In this document: positions 6,614-11,790 of the stretch, piece after piece
Layout: each line of letters starts with the position of its first letter
Position numbering within the stretch: the stretch's first letter is position 1
Origin: an uncultured Bacteroidota bacterium
GTDB taxonomy: Bacteria > Bacteroidota > Bacteroidia > Chitinophagales > Chitinophagaceae
Assembly (NCBI GenBank): GCA_903944755.1
Contig: CAJATB010000127.1
Coordinates: forward strand, 1-11,790
DNA length: 11,790 nt
Reading direction: 5' to 3'
The notes under the pieces: generated by a model
Seen by the model: the letters and a program-made list of their open reading frames with translations, nothing else
Databases searched by the model: none
What the model was told of the DNA's origin: nothing
Program-made: the position numbers and the translations under genes

Positions 6614-7327
6614 ATGAATAATTTAAAAGAAAAAAGTTTAAAAAGTATTGTATTAGCTCATCACGAATACATTCCAGTGTTAGAAAAATATAGTATGGAC
6701 TTTTGCTGCAGAGGCAGTAAAACACTGAACGAATCTTGTATTGAGAAAAATATTCCACTTGACGATCTTTTAGCCGAGTTAGCACTTTCTATAATAAAAA
6801 ACGAGACATCGATGCCCTTCGCCGAAATGAGTGCTGAACAACTAGTCTCATATATCCAAATACATCACCATTTTTATGTACGAAATAATATACCCACTAT
6901 AAAAAATCATTTAGAAAAAATTGTATCTAAACATGGGCCTAAATACCCAAATATGATTAAAGTGGCTGAACTATTTAATGAGGTAGCGGCTGAACTATTG
7001 CCACATATGGACAAGGAAGAAGCTATTTTATTCCCAAGAATTAAAGCCGTATGCTCAACAGCATCAGGAAGCCAAGCTAGTCAATTAACAGAGGGTTACA
7101 TTGACGCTCCGATACAAGTTATGGAGTTGGAACACGAAAAGGCAGGCGATATTATGTACGAAATTAGGTCATTAACAAATGGTTATACCCCACCTGAAAC
7201 TGCCTGTACAACACACAGAATTTGCCTGGAAGAACTAAAAGCATTTGAAGTAGATTTACACCAACATGTTCATTTAGAAAATAATATTTTATTCCCAATG
7301 GCTCAAAAAAAGTTCGCAACTACCTAA
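6614..7327 (+). CDS. ric: Ric/ScdA-type di-iron protein, repair of iron-sulfur clusters
   Basis: The 237-residue length matches the Ric (YtfE, ScdA, NorA, DnrN) family, cytoplasmic proteins that restore iron centres damaged by NO or oxidants. The N-terminal ScdA_N (DUF542) domain shows VLEKYSMDFCCRG (22-34) with the paired cysteines C31 and C32, and C42. The rest is a hemerythrin-like four-helix bundle. Candidate di-iron ligands, placed by comparison with YtfE, are H84-H86 in IHHHFYVR, H131 and E135 (HMDKEE), H174 (ELEHEKAG), and H218 and E222 (HVHLENN). All positions are filled, so it should be functional. It is the last gene of the plus-strand block and has its own predicted Crp/Fnr-type promoter. 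Its stop codon overlaps that of the convergent GH3 gene. Confidence 0.95.
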   Translation: MNNLKEKSLKSIVLAHHEYIPVLEKYSMDFCCRGSKTLNESCIEKNIPLDDLLAELALSIIKNETSMPFAEMSAEQLVSYIQIHHHFYVRNNIPTIKNHLEKIVSKHGPKYPNMIKVAELFNEVAAELLPHMDKEEAILFPRIKAVCSTASGSQASQLTEGYIDAPIQVMELEHEKAGDIMYEIRSLTNGYTPPETACTTHRICLEELKAFEVDLHQHVHLENNILFPMAQKKFATT

Positions 7328-9498
7328 TCAATTACAAATTCGGTGGTGATTCTATTGTCATTTGAGTTGCCACCGAATATTAATTTATATTTCCCAGGGT
7401 ATAATTTCCATTTACTTTCAGGCAAGTCCCATTTATACAATTCACTCACTGCAATTTTAGCTTGAATGTTTTTTGTTTGTCCTTTATTTAAATTAACTCG
7501 TTTAAAAAACTTCATTTCCTTAAGGGGCATTCTTTCGTAATTCGGAAATTCAATATAACCTTGTACTATTTCATCTCCTACAAATTTACCTGTGTTTTTT
7601 AGGCTTATCGACGCACTAATTGTATCGCCAGATTTGTAATTTTTTGCAGCAGCTGTTATTAAAGCATACTCAAACTTTGTATAGCTTAACCCAAAGCCAA
7701 ATGGATACTGAATGGGTCCATTAAAATATCGATAAGTTCTCCCCTTCATTGCATAACTAGTATATGTTGGCAAATCATTTGTTGATTTGTAAAAAGTAAT
7801 TGGCAAACGACCTGAAGGAGAAACTTTTCCAAAGACAATATCTGCAAGTGCATTGCCTCCTTGTTCTCCCGGGTACCACGCAAAAATAATAGCATCCGCA
7901 TAGGGTTCAATAGCAGCTATATCCACATTACTACCGGCAGTAATTACAGCAATGATTGGCGTTTTAACACCTGCCCTTAATTTTTTCATAAAGGCCACCT
8001 CGCTGGCTGGTAGGTTTATATTTATTTTATCCCCTCCTGATGCTGATAAAAAAGCATCCCCAGCTTCTCCTTCTAAAACAGGCGATAAGCCAATTACTGC
8101 AATCGTAATAGCAGCATTGCTTGCTGCCCAAATACCTCCAAAGTTGACAGTGTCTTTATAATCACATCCTAAATCATATTCTATTCGGGTGGACTTATCA
8201 ACGGCAGCGGTAATGCCTTCTACAAAATTTACTGCCTTATCACTTACACCATGGTAATTACCTATTAACGCATCATAAGAAGTGGCATTAGGACCTACAA
8301 TCATTATACTAGGGCACGCATCTTTTTTTAACGGCAGTAAGGAATTTTCATTTTTTAACAATACCATGCTTTGTTGAGCTACTGTTCTAGTTAATGCGAT
8401 ATGATTTGCATTGTGAATACTGTCTTCTTTATATTTAGAATAAGGGTCCTTAGATTTCGGATCGAAAAAACCTAACTTGAATTGAGTGCTTAATAATTTT
8501 ACCAAAGAAGCATTTACTTCTTCCTCCGTTAAAAGTTTTTGTTTAATAGCTTCTACAACTTCTTTTTGTAAAATGGTAGAACAATCGAGGTTTACGCCAG
8601 CCTTTATGGCAGCAGCAGCAGTAGCAATATTATTAGGCAATACTTTATGGCTTTGAGCAACACCATCAAGTGCACCACAATCAGTTACTACATGGCCCTT
8701 AAAGCCCCATTCTTTTCTTAAAATATCAGTTAATAACTTTTCATTAATTGAACTAGGTACCCCATTGATACTATTATAAGCGCTCATTACACTTTCTACA
8801 CCCGCGTCAACTAATGCACGAAACGCATACAAATAAGTTTCTCTGAAATCTTTTTCATCCACTATGGCATTGAATTTATCCCTATCTGCTTCGGGACCAC
8901 TATGTACAGCAAAATGTTTAGCTGTAGCAGCCGTCTTTAAAGTGTTTGTGCTATTGCCCTGAAGACCTTTTACAAAAGCAATACCCATTTTGGAAGTTAA
9001 AAAAGGATCTTCGCCGTATGTTTCATGCCCTCTGCCCCATCTTGGGTCACGAAAAATATTAATATTAGGTGTCCAAAAAGTCAATCCCATATATTGTAAA
9101 CGCCTATCCTTTTCAATTGCTAAATTATATTTAGCCCTTGCTTCCGTTGAAATTACATTTGCCACTTCCCTAATTAAACTATCATTAAAAGTAGCTGCCA
9201 TTCCTATGGATTGTGGGAAAATTGTTGCATTGCCGGCACGCGCAACGCCATGCAAGGCCTCATTCCACCAATTGTACACTGGCACGCCTAGCCTTGCTAC
9301 ACCCTTGCTGTCATATCCTAAAAGGGAAGCTTTTTCCTCAATGGTGAATCGAGCTACTAAATCCTTGGCACGTGCATCAATGGAAGCATTTGTATTTTTA
9401 TATATCGGAGTCGTTTGGCCATGGCAAACAGAAAAATTAGCAGCTAAGCCTAAATTTATTATAACAAACAATAATAGTTTCATTTTCATTACATTCAT
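7324..9498 (-). CDS. Exported GH3 glycosidase, beta-xylosidase/beta-glucosidase type
   Basis: This 724-residue glycoside hydrolase family 3 enzyme cleaves terminal beta-linked sugars from oligosaccharides, probably in the periplasm. Residues 1-28 are a Sec signal peptide ending near CHGQ. The TIM-barrel domain contains YNWWNEALHGVAR (75-87), the DPRWGRGHETYGEDPFL block (151-167), KHF (194-196) and the nucleophile D273 in VTDCGA. The alpha/beta sandwich has the candidate acid/base E478 (LEGEAG) and WYPGEQGG (541-548). A fibronectin III-like domain ends the protein (about 620-700). The NWWNEALHGVAR motif is common in xylosidase/arabinofuranosidase-type GH3, but substrate cannot be fixed from sequence. 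In-frame ATGs at 9498, 9489 and 9483 all precede the signal peptide; the first lies in an inverted repeat, so a later one may be used. Confidence 0.94.
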   Translation of the reverse strand: MNVMKMKLLLFVIINLGLAANFSVCHGQTTPIYKNTNASIDARAKDLVARFTIEEKASLLGYDSKGVARLGVPVYNWWNEALHGVARAGNATIFPQSIGMAATFNDSLIREVANVISTEARAKYNLAIEKDRRLQYMGLTFWTPNINIFRDPRWGRGHETYGEDPFLTSKMGIAFVKGLQGNSTNTLKTAATAKHFAVHSGPEADRDKFNAIVDEKDFRETYLYAFRALVDAGVESVMSAYNSINGVPSSINEKLLTDILRKEWGFKGHVVTDCGALDGVAQSHKVLPNNIATAAAAIKAGVNLDCSTILQKEVVEAIKQKLLTEEEVNASLVKLLSTQFKLGFFDPKSKDPYSKYKEDSIHNANHIALTRTVAQQSMVLLKNENSLLPLKKDACPSIMIVGPNATSYDALIGNYHGVSDKAVNFVEGITAAVDKSTRIEYDLGCDYKDTVNFGGIWAASNAAITIAVIGLSPVLEGEAGDAFLSASGGDKININLPASEVAFMKKLRAGVKTPIIAVITAGSNVDIAAIEPYADAIIFAWYPGEQGGNALADIVFGKVSPSGRLPITFYKSTNDLPTYTSYAMKGRTYRYFNGPIQYPFGFGLSYTKFEYALITAAAKNYKSGDTISASISLKNTGKFVGDEIVQGYIEFPNYERMPLKEMKFFKRVNLNKGQTKNIQAKIAVSELYKWDLPESKWKLYPGKYKLIFGGNSNDNRITTEFVID

Positions 9499-9519
9499 AT
9501 TTATACATTATGAATGTAA
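9489..9519 (-). repeat. Ten-base inverted repeat covering the first GH3 start codon
   Basis: TTACATTCAT (9489-9498) and ATGAATGTAA (9510-9519) are perfect inverted copies separated by 11 nt. On the minus-strand mRNA this would place the first ATG of the GH3 gene in a stem. A shorter alternative hairpin, TACATT-ATG-AATGTA (9504-9518), competes with it. It may be an RNA switch over the start, a regulator site, or chance in AT-rich DNA. Confidence 0.5.
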
Positions 9520-9563
9520 GATAAAAAGTGAGCATTAAATATTAATCTGCTGAAAAAATATTA

Positions 9564-10730
9564 CTACTTTATAAGGATTGGCTCAAAAACAATTTTTTGA
9601 TAATTATCTAGTTCATACAAAATACCTACCTTATTATTTTTCAGGTCTACTAAATCGGCATACCCGGTATAATCTCCCTTGTAATTATCGGGCATACTAT
9701 TTTTAGCTACCCCTATTTGCTTGATCCATGTAGCACCTTGATCAAAACTAATTTGCAAAGTTAAATTATCTCTTTTTTGAGGATCTCTGTTATTACAAAA
9801 AATAAGTGCGGATTTTTTATTTTTTAATTGAACTGCTAGCAAACTACCCTGGCAAACTGGGTCTGGCAATTGGGCATCATAATAACTAGTATCCCAATTT
9901 ATACCAGCATCGCTGCTGAACGCAACAATTCGCTGACGAGGTGCTCCTTTCTGGTTTCTCGCATTAATCAATAATTTACCACCAGGTAATTCAACTGCCA
10001 TGGCTTCGTTTGAGCCGGGCAGGTTCAAACTATTTGATAAATGAAAGGTTGCACCATGGTCATCTGAATAAAACCCATGAACATCATAATCGGTATTGTC
10101 ATTTTTTGGCCAACCTGTAGAATGGTTGCCAATTACATATATTCTTCCCTTATGCGCGCCCTCCTTAAATTGAATTGCATGCCCAGGTGTATTGGCATAG
10201 GACCTCCATGCTTCTTGAAAGTGATAAGCTGGATTAATATTGGTTTGGTAAGGGCGGTGCACTTGCAAAGTAATGTTCACCGCTGGGGACCAAGTGGCTC
10301 CACCATCTGTGGAAGTGATATACCATACTTCTCTTAAACCAATGCCTTTTCTTAATTCTCCCTCATGGTTATTTCCCGTATTGTAAAATAAAAAAATGCG
10401 TCCATTGGGATACTTAGGATCCCCCATGTCAACAACCGGAGCAGGATTGCCTGCTTGTAATTTATTATAATCGACCACAGTAGTAATATTTGACCAAGTC
10501 TTCCCTTTATCTGTACTTTTTTTCAGCACTATATTTACATCTCCAAAATCACCTGCATTGTTTACCCTGCCCTCGGCAAATGCAAGCAAAGTGTCATCCT
10601 TTAATGCAATAATTGCTGGGATACGAAAACTTTTATGCCCTTCAGTACCTGAAGTAAATACAGTTGTTTTTTGCGCAACCAAAGAAGCTAGAAAGATAAA
10701 TTGAAAAATAAAAATAAACTTGAATTTCAT
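9564..10730 (-). CDS. Exported sialidase, GH33-like, with five Asp boxes
   Basis: The 388-residue protein has a Sec signal peptide ending SLVAQ (cleavage near residue 20) and a single six-bladed propeller. The N-terminal SFRIPAI (34-40) provides the first arginine of the sialic-acid triad (R36). Candidates for the others are R258 (INARN) and R315 (NNRDP). Asp boxes of the SxDxGxTW type occur at 72-79, 140-147, 222-229, 272-279 and 328-335. Likely catalytic residues are D61 (AGDFGD), E242 (SNEAM) and Y357 (TGYADL). It should release terminal sialic acids from glycoconjugates outside the inner membrane. It lies 65 nt before the GH3 gene and 36 nt after the dehydrogenase gene, possibly in one transcript. 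No sialic-acid uptake or breakdown genes lie in the window, so the product's use is unknown. A non-sialidase BNR hydrolase is possible but less likely. Confidence 0.9.
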   Translation of the reverse strand: MKFKFIFIFQFIFLASLVAQKTTVFTSGTEGHKSFRIPAIIALKDDTLLAFAEGRVNNAGDFGDVNIVLKKSTDKGKTWSNITTVVDYNKLQAGNPAPVVDMGDPKYPNGRIFLFYNTGNNHEGELRKGIGLREVWYITSTDGGATWSPAVNITLQVHRPYQTNINPAYHFQEAWRSYANTPGHAIQFKEGAHKGRIYVIGNHSTGWPKNDNTDYDVHGFYSDDHGATFHLSNSLNLPGSNEAMAVELPGGKLLINARNQKGAPRQRIVAFSSDAGINWDTSYYDAQLPDPVCQGSLLAVQLKNKKSALIFCNNRDPQKRDNLTLQISFDQGATWIKQIGVAKNSMPDNYKGDYTGYADLVDLKNNKVGILYELDNYQKIVFEPILIK

Positions 10731-10766
10731 AACATTACTATTTGTTGTTGTTTTTATTATTTTTTG

Positions 10767-11522
10767 TTATTTAGATATTGCGCCACCGTCAATTACAAGT
10801 TCAGTACCTGTAGTGTAAGAAGATTCATCAGCAGCCAAATATAAAGCACCCATAGCAATTTCCATTGACTCACCCACACGACCCAATGCTGCCATATGTT
10901 TAATTACCTCCCCCATTTCAGGTGATTTGATTAGGACTTCCGTCATTGGGGTTAATATTGCCCCAGGACAAATTGTATTTACCCGTATTTTGTCTTTAGC
11001 TAAAGTAATGGCTAAGTCTCTTGAAAGCGCAATTAGCCCACCTTTAGATGCGGAATAGGCAGTTCCATTGCCTCCAACCATCCCAGCAATAGAAGCAATA
11101 TTAATAATGGATCCTCCACCAGCTGCTTTAATATAGGGTATGCATGTCTTGCAACCAATATAGGGACCTGTTAAGTTTATAGAAATTACTTTCCCCCAAA
11201 TATCAATGGTTGTATTTTCACAGTCTACAAAACCTGGAAATATTCCAGCATTATTTACTAAAATATTTATTTTTCCATATAATGAAATGGCTTTTTCGCT
11301 TACGTGTTTCCAGTCGGTTTCACTAGTCACATTATGCTTCATATGCTCAATTAGTAAACCGTCAACCTTCTTTGCTGCATGTACCCAAGCTTCTAGTTTT
11401 TCTTCTTGTATATCGGTTGCTAATACTTTAGCGCCTTCTTCGGCAAATAATTTAGCAATAGCGGCCCCCATTCCCCCAGCGGCACCTGTGACAATTACTA
11501 CTTTGTTTTTTAATCTTTGCAT
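10767..11522 (-). CDS. Short-chain dehydrogenase/reductase (classical SDR, probably NAD-dependent)
   Basis: The 251-residue length and all motifs fit classical SDRs. The Rossmann motif TGAAGGMG lies at 12-19. An acidic D37 ends the second strand (LATDIQ), which favours NAD(H) over NADP(H). NNAG is at 90-93, structural N116 is in SINLTG, and the catalytic set is S144, Y156 and K160 (YSASK). CPGAILTPM (185-193) and the C-terminal GTELVIDGG are standard for the family. The enzyme is cytoplasmic, with no signal peptide. It probably oxidises a secondary alcohol or a sugar, but the substrate cannot be told from sequence. It begins 13 nt after the PEP synthase stop and ends 36 nt before the sialidase start, so it may be co-transcribed with both. 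Confidence 0.93.
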   Translation of the reverse strand: MQRLKNKVVIVTGAAGGMGAAIAKLFAEEGAKVLATDIQEEKLEAWVHAAKKVDGLLIEHMKHNVTSETDWKHVSEKAISLYGKINILVNNAGIFPGFVDCENTTIDIWGKVISINLTGPYIGCKTCIPYIKAAGGGSIINIASIAGMVGGNGTAYSASKGGLIALSRDLAITLAKDKIRVNTICPGAILTPMTEVLIKSPEMGEVIKHMAALGRVGESMEIAMGALYLAADESSYTTGTELVIDGGAISK

Positions 11523-11535
11523 AATACTAATTTAA

Positions 11536-11790
11536 TTATTTAATAGCTGCTTCAGCCAATTTAATATTTTCAATTCCTCTAATTAAAGCATCTGCATTAA
11601 ATGAGATGCTGTCAATTCCTTCCTGCACTAAAAATTTAGCATATTCAGGAAAGTCACTCGGCGCCTGTCCACATAAACCAATAGGCACATCCGCTTTTTT
11701 TGCTTTTTGTATCATCATGGAAATAATTTCCATTGCTGCTTCATTTTGTTCACTAAATAAATTACTAATGATTGAAGAGTCCCTGTCAAT
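11536..11790 (-). CDS. ppsA: Phosphoenolpyruvate synthase, C-terminal fragment (5' end outside window)
   Basis: The frame is open to the right edge and gives the last 84 residues. They carry the end of the PEP-utilising TIM barrel: IDRDSSIISNLFSEQNEA, then GLCGQAPSDFPEYAKFL with the catalytic CGQ cysteine, and GIDSISFNADAL near the terminus. In PEP synthase this cysteine donates a proton in the conversion of pyruvate and ATP to PEP, AMP and phosphate, a gluconeogenic step. Pyruvate phosphate dikinase shares the barrel, but its usual cysteine motif is CGEHGG, so PEP synthase fits better. An internal ATG at 11733 should not be taken as the start because homology continues upstream of it. It precedes the dehydrogenase gene by 13 nt. 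Confidence 0.88.
   Translation of the reverse strand: MDRDSSIISNLFSEQNEAAMEIISMMIQKAKKADVPIGLCGQAPSDFPEYAKFLVQEGIDSISFNADALIRGIENIKLAEAAIK

Noticed and set aside
8990..9538. Plus-strand ORF of 182 codons opposite the GH3 gene
   Set aside because: It is antisense to the strongly conserved GH3 catalytic domain and has no recognisable motif; a shadow of the coding constraint on the other strand.

Overview
The window looks like chromosomal DNA from a member of the Bacteroidota, plausibly Chitinophagaceae or a relative. The evidence is an AT-rich composition, starts without Shine-Dalgarno sequences, TAnnTTTG-type -7 promoter elements, short lipoprotein signals and a clade II (Sec-exported) nitrous oxide reductase cluster. 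No plasmid, phage or insertion-sequence hallmark is visible.

Left block, minus strand (4434 down to 1): a nitrous oxide respiration operon read as lipoprotein cytochrome c, nosZ, a membrane protein fused to NosL, and nosD, which runs off the left edge. A strong stem-loop (1894-1924) separates nosZ from its maturation genes. NosZ has all seven CuZ histidines and the five CuA ligands. The cytochrome is probably its electron donor. The NosL fusion and NosD would serve copper delivery and cofactor assembly.

Middle block, plus strand (4664-7327): a Crp/Fnr-family regulator diverging from the nos operon, a 12-helix membrane protein with histidines placed like those of haem-copper oxidase subunit I or NnrS, and Ric/ScdA, a di-iron protein that repairs NO-damaged iron centres. 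Reading the intergenic DNA shows one promoter design four times: a dyad close to TATGA-N6-KCATA, then exactly 22 nt, then a TAnnTTTG-like element. It stands before the nos operon and before each of the three plus-strand genes. This predicts a small, self-controlled NO/N2O-responsive regulon run by the Crp/Fnr protein. It is the most interesting result here, and it places the uncharacterised membrane protein inside that regulon.

Right block, minus strand (11790 down to 7324): the C-terminal end of phosphoenolpyruvate synthase, an NAD-type short-chain dehydrogenase, an exported GH33-like sialidase and an exported GH3 glycosidase of the beta-xylosidase/beta-glucosidase type. Gaps are 13, 36 and 65 nt, so co-transcription is possible, but no shared pathway is proven. 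The GH3 gene and ric converge with overlapping stop codons and no terminator between them.

No gene-free stretch exceeds 300 bases. The largest gap, 4435-4663, holds the two divergent promoters.
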